NCBI GenBank assembly: GCA_963724405.1
Contig: CAVRUQ010000006.1
Coordinates: 354,101-418,100, forward strand
DNA from: CAVQBJ01 sp963724405
GTDB taxonomy: Bacteria > Actinomycetota > Thermoleophilia > Solirubrobacterales > Solirubrobacteraceae
Length of the DNA stretch: 64,000 nucleotides
Direction of reading: 5' to 3'
This document shows positions 40,579 to 48,699 of this stretch, piece by piece. The position numbers were made by a program, and so were the translations under genes. The first letter of the stretch is position 1, and the number at the start of each line of letters is the position of its first letter. The notes under the pieces are model-generated. The model ran no database searches, had not been told where the DNA came from, and worked only from the letters and a program-made list of their open reading frames with translations.

Positions 40579-41070
40579 GTGCAGGAGATGGTCATATACG
40601 GCGTCAGCTTCGACATGGTCGGTAAGCAGCCGATCGTCCTGTTGAAGACCGTCGACGGCAACAAGTTCCTCCCGATCTGGATCGGGCACCCCGAGGCGGC
40701 CTCGATCCTGATGAAGCTCCAGGGCGCCAACACGCCGCGCCCGATGACCCACGACCTGCTCTGCGAGATGCTCGGGGAGCTCGACGTCAAGTGCACGCAG
40801 GTGGCCGTGACCGAGCTGCGCGAGAACACCTTCTTCGCGTCGATCACGCTCAGCGTCAACGGCCGCGAGCTGGAGATCGACTCGCGCCCGAGCGACGCGA
40901 TCGCGCTCGCCGTGCGCGCGGGCGCCCCGATCTTCGCCGCCGAGGAGGTCATCGCCGAGTCGGCGATCGAGTTCGAGCACGACGCGGAGGAGAGCGAGGA
41001 CGTCGTCGAGAAGTTCAAGGAGTTCCTCGACCACGTCACGCCCGAGGACTTCGCGGCCGGCGACTCGTAG
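40579..41070 (+). CDS. Bifunctional nuclease family (BFN/DUF151) protein
   Basis: A protein of 163 residues with a GTG start (VQEMVIYGVSFDMVGKQPIV) after GCGGAGG. 'PIVLLKTVDGNKFLPIWIGH', 'PEAASILMKLQGANTPRPMT' and 'HDLLCEMLGELDVKCTQVAV' precede 'ENTFFASITLSVNGRELEID' and 'SRPSDAIALAVRAGAPIFAA', the classic BFN core. The C terminus has an acidic UVR-like tail. Plant homologues show DNase and RNase activity; bacterial ones are near universal in actinobacteria with unclear roles. It is complete and of standard length. A hairpin terminator follows. Confidence 0.92.
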   Translation: MQEMVIYGVSFDMVGKQPIVLLKTVDGNKFLPIWIGHPEAASILMKLQGANTPRPMTHDLLCEMLGELDVKCTQVAVTELRENTFFASITLSVNGRELEIDSRPSDAIALAVRAGAPIFAAEEVIAESAIEFEHDAEESEDVVEKFKEFLDHVTPEDFAAGDS

Positions 41071-41105
41071 GGCCGCGTCCCTGCGAGGGTGCTGCCGGGC
41101 GCGAG

Positions 41106-41144
41106 ACCGCACTTAAGTCGAATAATTCGCACTAACTGCGGTTT
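41106..41144 (+). terminator. Hairpin with T-run after the nuclease gene
   Basis: ACCGCA (41106-41111) and TGCGGT (41137-41142) form the outer stem. CGAAT/ATTCG (41119-41129) form an inner stem around a single A, with AGT/ACT pairing between. A TTT follows. This is an AT-richer island in the window, 35 bp past the stop. Confidence 0.6.
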
Positions 41145-41170
41145 CGCGATGCGGAACGCCGGCGGCGCCA

Positions 41171-41238
41171 GCCCCCGCACCCCCCGGCCCCCGCACCCCG
41201 GGCCCCCGCACCCCCGCACCCGCCCGCCCCCCCGCAGC
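41171..41238. repeat. C-rich repeat tract, five CCCCGCA units (G-quadruplex-forming on minus strand)
   Basis: CCCCGCA occurs at 41173, 41189, 41204, 41212 and 41230 within a nearly pure C/G tract. The minus strand carries at least eight runs of three or more G. It lies about 40 bp beyond the stop of the minus-strand D-Ala-D-Ala ligase gene, so it is in that mRNA's 3' untranslated region. Confidence 0.7.
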
Positions 41239-41276
41239 CCCCGAGCCACTGGCCAGGCGGGCTCGCGCCACCTGCC

Positions 41277-42350
41277 CTACGACGGCGCCGCCGACCCCGC
41301 GTGCGTGCGCTGCGCCGCGCTGGACAGCATTCGCTCGATCAGCTCGTCGAAGTCGAGCTCGGCCGCGTCGGCGGCGAGCGGCAGCAGGCTCGTCTCGGTC
41401 AACCCGGGGACGATGTTCGCCTCGAGGACGTAGAGCCCGCCGTCCGCGGCGCCCTCGCCCCGGTCACCGCCGCCGCGGCGCGCCGCGAGGATCGGCCCGC
41501 CCGACGCGGCGTCGTGCTCGAGCATGAGGTCGATGCGCGCGAACCCGGTGCAGCCGAGCAGGCGGTAGCTGTCGAGCGCGAGCTCCTGCGCGCGCCGGGT
41601 GTCGGCCGGGGACAGATCCGCCGGGCACACGAACGTCGTGCGCCCGATCTCGTAGCGCGACTCGAAGTCGTAGAAGTCCTTCTGGCGCGGCACCGCCTCG
41701 ACGATCGGCAGCGCGAACGGCCCGCTGCCGTCCGCGGCGTCGATGACCGAGACGGCGAGGTCGCGCCCGGACACGTAGCGCTCGAGCAGCACCTTGCGGT
41801 CGTAGGAGAAGGCGGCGACGAGCGCGGCCGGCACGTCGGCCGGCGTGCGCGCGAACTTGATCCCGAGCGCCGAGCCCTGGCCGGCCGGCTTGACGACGAT
41901 CGGGAAGGCGAGGCGCTCCTCGATCGCCGGCAGCGCCGCGCCGGCGCCGAGCTCGGCGAACGCCGTCTCGTTGAAGGCGAAGAAGTCGGGCGTGGCGATG
42001 CCGGCGTCGCGCATCATGTGCTTGGCGATCACCTTGTCCGCGCAGCGGATGCAGGCCGACACCCCCGAGCCGGTGTAGGGGATGCCGAGGATCTCGAGCA
42101 GCTCCTGCACGGTGCCGTCCTCGCCGTCGCGCCCGTGCAAGGCGATGAAGGCCGCATCCGGCGCCTCGGCGCGCAGGCGCTGCACGAGGTCGTCGCCGAC
42201 GTCGATCGGCAGCACCTCGTGGCCGAGGCGCTGCAGCGCGTCCTCGGCCCGCGCGCCGGAGCGCAGCGAGACCCCGCGCTCGAGCGAGCGCCCGCCCTTG
42301 AGCACCGCGACGCGGCTCACCGGCGCGCGTCGCTTCCGGGCCCGGGCCAA
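41277..42350 (-). CDS. ddl: D-alanine--D-alanine ligase
   Basis: A protein of 357 residues. ATP-grasp landmarks are 'VAVLKGGRSLERGVSLRSGA' (N-terminal D-Ala site), 'ALHGRDGEDGTVQELLEILG' (near 70) and 'PYTGSGVSACIRCADKVIAK'. They continue with 'FPIVVKPAGQGSALGIKFAR' (Gly-rich ATP loop near 150), 'ARIDLMLEHD' and 'YVLEANIVPGLTETSLLPLA' (metal ligands). The enzyme joins two D-Ala for peptidoglycan. A Gly/Arg-rich insert of about 20 residues sits between the last two metal-binding strands. A GTG 30 bases downstream is an alternative start. It lies 22 bp downstream of the aminotransferase gene, probably one operon. Confidence 0.93.
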   Translation of the reverse strand: MARARKRRAPVSRVAVLKGGRSLERGVSLRSGARAEDALQRLGHEVLPIDVGDDLVQRLRAEAPDAAFIALHGRDGEDGTVQELLEILGIPYTGSGVSACIRCADKVIAKHMMRDAGIATPDFFAFNETAFAELGAGAALPAIEERLAFPIVVKPAGQGSALGIKFARTPADVPAALVAAFSYDRKVLLERYVSGRDLAVSVIDAADGSGPFALPIVEAVPRQKDFYDFESRYEIGRTTFVCPADLSPADTRRAQELALDSYRLLGCTGFARIDLMLEHDAASGGPILAARRGGGDRGEGAADGGLYVLEANIVPGLTETSLLPLAADAAELDFDELIERMLSSAAQRTHAGSAAPS

Positions 42351-42372
42351 CCGCCTGCTCCGCCGCGCTCGC

Positions 42373-43827
42373 TCATCGATCCTCGTGCCGCCGCGCCGCC
42401 GAGGATCCGCGCTCGCGCCGCGGCAGCTCCACCACGTCGGCGAGCGACGGCTTCGGCGCCGGCGGGGCGGCAGCCTCGTCGGCGGGCGCCGGCGTGGCGC
42501 GGACCCCCGTCAGCGTTCCGTACATCGCGACCTGCGTGCGGATCACCTTGCCGATGCGGCGGATCCCCTCGCGGATCGAGTCCTCGTCGACGCCGGAGAA
42601 GTTGAGACGCATCGACGAGCCGCCGCGACCGTCGAGGTAGGCGGCGCGACCGGGCACGAAGGCCACGCTCTCGGTCTGCAGCGCGCGGGCCAGCAGGTCG
42701 GTCGTGTCGATGTAGTCGGGCAGCGTGGCCCAGATGAACATGCCCCCCTCGGGCTCGGTCCAGCGCGCCTCGGGCGGGAAGTGCGTGGCGAGCGCCTCGA
42801 GCATCGCGTCGCGTCGCACGCGGTACAGGTCGCGCAGCGTCTGCACGTAGTCGCGCCAGTCGTTGTGGGCGAAGTAGGCGGCCACGAACAACTGGGTCAT
42901 CGGCGACGAGCAGAGGTCCGCGCCCTGCTTGCCGAGGTTGAGCTTGGTCAGCACCGGCCCGGGGGCCACCGCCCAGCCCAGGCGCAGGCCCGGCGAGAGG
43001 ATCTTCGAGAACGTGCCCAGGTAGATGACGAAGTCCGACGCGCCGCCGCGGCGGGCCGAGGAGGCGTCGAGCGAGTACAGCGTCGGCAGCGCCTCGCCCT
43101 CGTAGCGCAGCAGCCCGTACGGGTTGTCCTCCAGCACGAGCAGCTCGCGCTCGCGCGCGACCTGCACGAGCCGCTTGCGGCGGGGCAGCGACATCGTGAC
43201 GCCGCCCGGGTTCTGGAAGTTCGGGATCGTGTAGATGAACTTGGGCCGGCGTCCGTCCGCCGCGAGCCGGTCGAGCGTCGCCTCGAGCTCGTCGATCGGC
43301 ATCCCGTCGGCGTCCACCTCGATCTGCACCACCTCGGCCTCGTAGGCTCCGAACGAGGGCACGGCGCCCGGGTACGTCGGCGCCTCGGCGATGACGACGT
43401 CACCCGGGTCGATCAACGCCTTGCACACGAGGTCGATGACCTGCTGGCCGCCGGTGGTGACGATCACGTCGTCGGCGTCGACGTCGGTCCCCTCGGCCGC
43501 CATCACCTGCATGATCGCGTCCACGGTCGAGGCGATCCCCTCGGTCGGCCCGTACTGCAGCGCGCGTGCCGTCGCGTCGACGGCCACGGTCGTCATCAGC
43601 TTGGCGAACAGCTCGGGCGGGAACGTCGAGGTGTCCGGGAGTCCGCCGGCGAGCGAGATGACGTCGGGGCGCTCGGTGATCGCCATCAGGTCGCGCATGG
43701 CGGAGGACTTCATGGCGCGCGTGCGCGAGGAGAACAGCTGCTCGTAGCGCTCGAGCTCGCGCCCGCTGTGGCGCGAGCGCCGCCCGCCGCCCCCCGGGGG
43801 CGAGCCGGATCCGTCTGCGGGAGTCAT
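42373..43827 (-). CDS. PLP-dependent aminotransferase (class I/II, LysN/2-aminoadipate type)
   Basis: A protein of 484 residues. An N-terminal extension of about 40 residues (Gly/Pro/Arg-rich) precedes 'DVISLAGGLPDTSTFPPELF', the LysN/MocR-like N-arm. The fold includes 'LQYGPTEGIASTVDAIMQVM', 'VIVTTGGQQVIDLVCKALID', 'YTIPNFQNPGGVTMSLPRRK' (Asn), 'VLEDNPYGLLRYEGE' (Asp) and 'YLGTFSKILSPGLRLGW' (PLP Lys). 'GSSMRLNFSG' is the carboxylate Arg. It transfers amino groups among 2-oxo acids; related enzymes act on 2-aminoadipate, aromatic or branched substrates. A C-terminal tail of about 50 residues is Pro/Ala-rich. It precedes ddl by 22 bp. Confidence 0.92.
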   Translation of the reverse strand: MTPADGSGSPPGGGGRRSRHSGRELERYEQLFSSRTRAMKSSAMRDLMAITERPDVISLAGGLPDTSTFPPELFAKLMTTVAVDATARALQYGPTEGIASTVDAIMQVMAAEGTDVDADDVIVTTGGQQVIDLVCKALIDPGDVVIAEAPTYPGAVPSFGAYEAEVVQIEVDADGMPIDELEATLDRLAADGRRPKFIYTIPNFQNPGGVTMSLPRRKRLVQVARERELLVLEDNPYGLLRYEGEALPTLYSLDASSARRGGASDFVIYLGTFSKILSPGLRLGWAVAPGPVLTKLNLGKQGADLCSSPMTQLFVAAYFAHNDWRDYVQTLRDLYRVRRDAMLEALATHFPPEARWTEPEGGMFIWATLPDYIDTTDLLARALQTESVAFVPGRAAYLDGRGGSSMRLNFSGVDEDSIREGIRRIGKVIRTQVAMYGTLTGVRATPAPADEAAAPPAPKPSLADVVELPRRERGSSAARRHEDR

Positions 43828-43947
43828 GGCTGTGCTGTTCGGCGCCGCCGGGCGCGACCCTCCGGGCGCCCGCACGAGCCCCGGGCGGACCGCCGAATCG
43901 CACCCTCGCCGGGCGCGCACAGCGCGAGACGTCCGTCGTCTATCGTC

Positions 43948-44577
43948 ATGGCCCCCCGGACCGTAGCGCAGAACATGAACAACCTCGCCTTCTACATCGG
44001 CCTCGGCGCGGGCCTGGCCATCGCTGCGGGCCTGCGCCCGTTCCTGCCGGCGCTGCTCGCCGGAGCGCTCGCGAGCGGGAACGCGCTCGGCGTCGACTTC
44101 GCCCACAGCGGCTTCGCCTTCCTGCAATCGAGCGGCTGGCTGCTCGCGGTCACCGTCGCGTTCGTCGCCAGCTACGTGGCCCAGTTCGCCGTCGGCCCCG
44201 AGGCGTACGCCACCGGCCCGCTCGGCGCGGCCATCGGCGGGATCTCGATCGGGGTGGGGGCTCTGCTGTTCGGCGCCACGCTGGCTGAGCACGGCGACGC
44301 CTCCTGGCCCGGCCTCGTCGCCGGCGGCGCGTGCGCCCTGCTCGCCGAGGAGGCCGTGCGGCCGGTCATCGGGCGCGCCCGGCTGCGTCTGCCCGACGCG
44401 GCGTCCAAGCACGCGCTGACGCTGTACCTCGACGCGGCGTCGCTGCTCGTCGCCGGGCTCGTGGCGCTGCTCCACCCGCTCGGCTACGTCGCCGTTGCGC
44501 TCTTCGGGTGGCTGCTGATCGGCAACCGCCGCCGAGCCGGCGAGAAGTACGCGGGCCTGCGGATCCTCCGCCGGTAG
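43948..44577 (+). CDS. DUF4126 membrane protein
   Basis: A protein of 209 residues (alternative ATG at 43975, 'MNNLAFYIGLGAGLAIAAGL'). Five or six hydrophobic segments are present. 'GLRPFLPALLAGALASGNAL' after the first helix, 'GGISIGVGALLFGATLAEHG', 'CALLAEEAVRPVIGRARLRL' and 'HPLGYVAVALFGWLLIGNRR' match the DUF4126 pattern of small integral membrane proteins. Function unknown. It lies 6 bp upstream of the phosphodiesterase gene on the same strand, so they probably form an operon. Confidence 0.85.
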   Translation: MAPRTVAQNMNNLAFYIGLGAGLAIAAGLRPFLPALLAGALASGNALGVDFAHSGFAFLQSSGWLLAVTVAFVASYVAQFAVGPEAYATGPLGAAIGGISIGVGALLFGATLAEHGDASWPGLVAGGACALLAEEAVRPVIGRARLRLPDAASKHALTLYLDAASLLVAGLVALLHPLGYVAVALFGWLLIGNRRRAGEKYAGLRILRR

Positions 44578-44583
44578 CCGCCG

Positions 44584-46080
44584 ATGACCCCGCCCGCGCC
44601 GGCGAAGAAGCTCGTCCTGTGCGTCATCGACGGCCTGAAGCCGTCGATGCTCGAGCGTGCGGTCGCCGACGGGCGCGCCCCGACGCTCCGCACGCTGATG
44701 CGCCGCGGGGTGTACGTCGACGACTGCGTGGCCGCGTTCCCGTCGGTCACCCCGGTGTGCGCGGCCTCGATCGCCACCGGCGTGTGGCAGGACGAGCACC
44801 TCATCCCGTCGATGAACTGGTACCACCGCGGCGAGGAGCGCTACGTCGAGTACGGATCGAGCTTCCGGGCCGCGCAGCGCTTCGGCTTCGCCCGGCAGCT
44901 GACCGACACCGTCTACAACATGAACCGCGCGCACCTGTCGGTCGACACGCTCACCGTCTTCGAACGCCTCGACGACGCGGACGTGCGCACCGCCGGCACG
45001 ACGTACCTCATGTATCGCGGGCGCCACCACCACGAGCCCCAGCGCGACACGGCGCTCACGCGTCTCGCCTCGCCGCTCGTGCGCTACCCGGTGCTCGGCC
45101 CGCGCGAGCTGTTCTACGCGGACGTGTTCGCCAGCCGGCGCACCGGCTGCCGCTCGCAGCTCGGCATGCCCGGCATCCGCGACCGTCACTCGGGCTGCGT
45201 CGGCGCGTATCTCGTCGAGCACGACCTGTTCGACTTCCTGCTGCTGTCGCTGCCCGACAACGACTGGTACTCGCACAAGAACGGCCCGCACGCCCAGGTG
45301 GACTCGATCGCCGAGGCCGACCGCCAGCTCGCGCGCCTCGTGACGGCCGGCGGGGGGATCGACGCCTTCCTCGCCCGGCACGCGGTGATCGTGATGGCCG
45401 ACCACTCCCACACGCTCGTCGAGAAGACCGTCTCACTGCATCGCGCGCTCGAGGAGTTCGAGGTGCTCAGGCCCAACGAGAGCAACCGCGAGCAGGCCAC
45501 GATCGCCGTCTGCCCGGCGCAGCGCTCGGCGCTCGTGTACATCCTCGATGAGGAGCGCCGCGAGGAGCTGCTGCCGGGCATCGTGGAACGCTCGCTCGAG
45601 CTCGAGGGCGTCGATCTGGTGATGTGGCTCACCTACGACGAGCACGGTGAGCCCGCCGAAGCGGTCGTGGCCAGCGCCGAGCACGGCGAGCTGCGCTTCG
45701 CCCCCGGGGACGAGCTCGCGGATCCGCGCGGCGCCGGCTGGAACGTCGAGGGATCGCTTGCGGTGCTCGACGCGCACGCACGGGACGGGCGCCTGCAGAC
45801 GCCGGCCTATCCGGACGCGCTCGCGCGCGTCTGGGCGGCGCTGACCTGTCCGACCTCGGGCGACGTGGCGCTTTCCTCCGGTCCCGCGTACGAGTTCCTC
45901 GACTGGGGCGGGCAGGGCCACGTCGGCGGCGGGAGCCACGGCTCCCTGCACGCGAGCGACTCGCTCGGCGCGCTCGTCTTCTGCGGCGTCGGGCCGGGGC
46001 GGCGCGAGGAGCGCGAGCAGTGGACGATCGCCGACATCGCACCGATCGCCGAGGCCCACTTCGGCGTGGGCTCGGGGTGA
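44584..46080 (+). CDS. Alkaline-phosphatase-superfamily phosphodiesterase
   Basis: A protein of 498 residues. 'KKLVLCVIDGLKPSMLERAV' gives the first metal Asp. 'AAFPSVTPVCAASIATGVWQ' holds the nucleophile Thr (near 57). 'LPDNDWYSHKNGP', 'IVMADHSHTLVEKT' (Asp-His) and 'GSHGSLHASDSLGALVF' (His) complete the two-metal site. This is the type I phosphodiesterase/nucleotide pyrophosphatase family. No signal peptide, so it acts inside or needs another export route. A GTG of the next gene overlaps its stop, and DUF4126 lies just upstream. Confidence 0.93.
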   Translation: MTPPAPAKKLVLCVIDGLKPSMLERAVADGRAPTLRTLMRRGVYVDDCVAAFPSVTPVCAASIATGVWQDEHLIPSMNWYHRGEERYVEYGSSFRAAQRFGFARQLTDTVYNMNRAHLSVDTLTVFERLDDADVRTAGTTYLMYRGRHHHEPQRDTALTRLASPLVRYPVLGPRELFYADVFASRRTGCRSQLGMPGIRDRHSGCVGAYLVEHDLFDFLLLSLPDNDWYSHKNGPHAQVDSIAEADRQLARLVTAGGGIDAFLARHAVIVMADHSHTLVEKTVSLHRALEEFEVLRPNESNREQATIAVCPAQRSALVYILDEERREELLPGIVERSLELEGVDLVMWLTYDEHGEPAEAVVASAEHGELRFAPGDELADPRGAGWNVEGSLAVLDAHARDGRLQTPAYPDALARVWAALTCPTSGDVALSSGPAYEFLDWGGQGHVGGGSHGSLHASDSLGALVFCGVGPGRREEREQWTIADIAPIAEAHFGVGSG

Positions 46081-47838
46081 CCGCGGCGGCACGCGTGCCC
46101 AAGCGCGCGCGGCGGCCGGTCGCCGTGGCCGCCGTCCTGCTCGCCGCGGTCTGCGCGGCTGCCGCCGCCGGCCCGATCGCCACTGCGGGCGCGTTCACCG
46201 TCCTGACGCAGGCCGACACGAGCCAGCCGATACCCCTGCCCGACACCGACCTGCCGCCGCCCGGTCGGCGCCTGAGCGCCCAGCAGGTGATCGCCATCGC
46301 CGAGCGGATCCCGGCGATCCACCGCCTGCTGCGAGACCACCGCGGGTCCTACCCGGCCGCCTATCTGAAGGGGGCCGACCGCTGGCAGGTGAGCACGTTC
46401 TCGATCGACGGGCGCACCGAGCTCGGACAGGTGCTCATCGCCGACCGGACCGGGCGCGTGCTCGAGGCGTGGACCGGCTTCCAGGTCGCCTGGACGATGG
46501 CGCGCGGGTACCCCGGCGCGTTCGGGCGCAGTGTCAACGCGTGGTACGTGTGGATCCCGCTGTTGCTCGTGTTCTGCTTCCCGTTCGTCGACCGGCGCCG
46601 CCCGTGGCGCCTGCTGCACCTCGACCTGCTCGCGCTGTGCTCGTTCTCGATCTCGCTCGCGTTCTTCAACCACGCCGACATCGGCCTGTCGGTGCCGCTC
46701 GCCTATCCGCCGCTCATCTACCTGCTCGCGCGGATGCTCGTGATCGCGCGCCCGGGGCGGCGCGGGCCGGCCGCGGCGCCCACCGAGACGCTGCACCTGA
46801 ACGTCTCGCCCTACTGGCTCGCCGTCGCGATCGTGTTCCTGATCGGCTTCCGCATCGGCCTGAACGTCGCCAACGGCAACGTCGTCGACGTCGGCTACGC
46901 CGGCGTGATCGGCGCCCATCGCATCGTGCACGGCCAGTCCCTGTACGGCGGGTGGCCGGCGAGCAACCCGCACGGCGACACGTACGGGCCGGTCAGCTAC
47001 GAGGCCTACGTCCCGTTCGTCGCGCTCTTCGGCTGGAGCGGGCGCTGGGACGACCTGCCGGCCGCCCACGCCGCGGCGATCGTGTTCGACCTGCTCGCGC
47101 TCGTGCTGTGCTTCCTGCTCGGGCGCCGCGTGCGCGGGCCGACGCTCGGCATCGCGCTCGCGTTCGCGTGGGCCGCGAACCCGTTCACGCTGTACGCGCT
47201 GGAGTCGAACACGAACGACGCGCTCGTCGCGGTGCTCGTGCTCGCTGGGGTGCTCCTCGCCGTCGGGTGAGCGCCAGCGGGAGGCCGCGCGCGGAGCCGT
47301 GGCGGCCCTCGCGGCCCTGGTGAAGTTCGCGCCGCTCGCGATCGCCCCGCTGCTCGCCACCCACGGGCTCTCCGGGCCGCCGCGCGATCGCGTCGCCGCC
47401 GTGCTGCGCTTCACGGCGGCGTTCGTCGTCGTCGCCGCGATCGTGAGCATCCCCGCGTTCACACACAGCTCCCTGCACACCTTCTGGGAGCAGACGCTCG
47501 TCTACCAGGCCAACCGCGGCTCGCCCTTCTCGGTGTGGGGGCTGTACGGCGGGCTCGGCCCGGTGCAGGCCGTCGTCGAGGCCGCGGCGGTCGTCCTCGC
47601 GCTCGTGCTCGCGCTGGCGCCGCGCCGGCCCGATGCGGTCGGCCTGGCCGCCGCCGCCGCCGCGATCCTGCTCGCGGTGCAGCTCGGCGTCGACCACTGG
47701 TTCTACCTGTACATCTCCTGGTTCGAGCCGCTCGTGATGCTCGCGCTCCTCGGCCGCTGCGCGCTGGCGGACGCGACTACGGCTGCTCGGGACGAGGCAT
47801 CAGAACCTGCTCGATCGAGTCGGCTCGCCGCCGCGTAG
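46077..47838 (+). CDS. Polytopic membrane glycosyltransferase-like protein with an apparent frameshift
   Basis: The first frame (GTG 46077 to TGA 47268-47270, 397 codons) has a secretion-like first helix and a soluble loop with 'YPAAYLKGADRWQVSTFSID'. Several membrane helices and 'VIGAHRIVHGQSLYGGWPAS', 'GPVSYEAYVPFVALFGW' and 'AWAANPFTLYALESNTNDAL' follow. The last motifs are of GT87/DUF2029-type mannosyltransferases. At 47265-47267 (GGG) one extra G stops the frame. Removing it gives 'AVGERQREAARGAVAALAAL' and continues in frame to 47838 through 'VKFAPLAIAPLLATHGL' and four more helices. The reunited protein is about 586 residues. Sequencing error and true mutation are both possible. The start overlaps the phosphodiesterase stop; the tail overlaps the opposing gene by 62 bp. 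Confidence 0.8.
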
Positions 47839-48601
47839 AGGCCCGCACGACGACGCCCATCAGCCATGGGTCCTCCTCGGAGGTCTCGAAGCGCACGGGC
47901 ATGTTGGTGAGCATCGACTCGATCGCCTGTTCGCGCTTGACCCCGATCACGCCGCCGCGCGCGCCCGTCATCCCGACGTCGGTGATGTAGGCGGTTCCGC
48001 CCGGAAGCACGCGCGCGTCCGCGGTGGGCACGTGCGTGTGGGTCCCGACCACGGCGGTGACGCGCCCGTCGAGGTGCCAGCCGAGCCCGACCTTCTCGCT
48101 CGTCGCCTCGGCGTGCATGTCGACGAGCACGTGATCGGCGCCGCGGCATTCGCGGAGCGCCACCTCGATCTCGGTGAACGCCGTGCGCCCGGCCCGCAGG
48201 TACAGATTGCCGCTCAGGTTGACGACCCCGAGGCTGACGCCGCCGCGCGAGACCGTGCACACCCCGTGGCCGGGCTGGCTGCGCAGGAAGTTGGCCGGGC
48301 GCAGGATCCGCTCCTCGCGGTTCAGATAGGGGTAGATCTCCCTACGGTGGTACGTGTGGTTGCCCAGCGTGATGACGTCGACGCCGGCGGCGAACAGCTC
48401 GTCGGCGTTCTTCGGAGTGATGCCAAGGCCCCCAGCCGCGTTCTCCCCGTTGACGACGACGAAGGTCGGCTCGTGGCGCTCGCGCAGGATCGGCAGGCTC
48501 TCGATCAGCGTGCGCCGCCCGATGCCGCCGACGAGATCGCCGACGAACAGGATCGTCGCCGGAGCCGGCGTGCCGTCCTGGGTCGCCTGTGGCTCAGCCA
48601 T
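47777..48601 (-). CDS. YmdB-type metallophosphoesterase (TIGR00282 family)
   Basis: A protein of 274 residues. Binuclear metal ligands are all present: 'ILFVGDLVGGIGRRTLIESL' (Asp near 21), 'FVVVNGENAAGGLGITPKNA' (Glu, Asn), 'ITLGNHTYHRREIYPYL' (Asn-His), 'VLVDMHAEATSEKVGLGWHL' (His) and 'AVVGTHTHVPTADARVLPGG' (two His). 'AYITDVGMTGARGGVIGVKR' is the signature C-terminal block. Bacillus YmdB hydrolyses 2',3'- and 3',5'-cyclic nucleotides and affects biofilm choice. Conservation of all ligands suggests activity. It is divergent from the AI-2E transporter gene. Confidence 0.94.
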   Translation of the reverse strand: MAEPQATQDGTPAPATILFVGDLVGGIGRRTLIESLPILRERHEPTFVVVNGENAAGGLGITPKNADELFAAGVDVITLGNHTYHRREIYPYLNREERILRPANFLRSQPGHGVCTVSRGGVSLGVVNLSGNLYLRAGRTAFTEIEVALRECRGADHVLVDMHAEATSEKVGLGWHLDGRVTAVVGTHTHVPTADARVLPGGTAYITDVGMTGARGGVIGVKREQAIESMLTNMPVRFETSEEDPWLMGVVVRASTRRRADSIEQVLMPRPEQP

Positions 48602-48699
48602 ACTTCGCCAATGATGGGACTGCTCGCGTCCGGGGGAGCAGTGCGCCGGTGGGCGCCGGTCGGCCTGCGCGTCGTTGTCGCCGGGACCGGGAGCGCCTC

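Noticed and set aside
41171..41238. CRISPR array
   Set aside because: The repeated unit is only 7 bp in a C-rich tract, with no spacers of regular length and no cas genes in the window.
43828..45411. Upstream extension of the aminotransferase frame to a 1012-residue protein
   Set aside because: The extra part lies antisense to the DUF4126 and phosphodiesterase genes and is low-complexity; the family N terminus begins near 43827.
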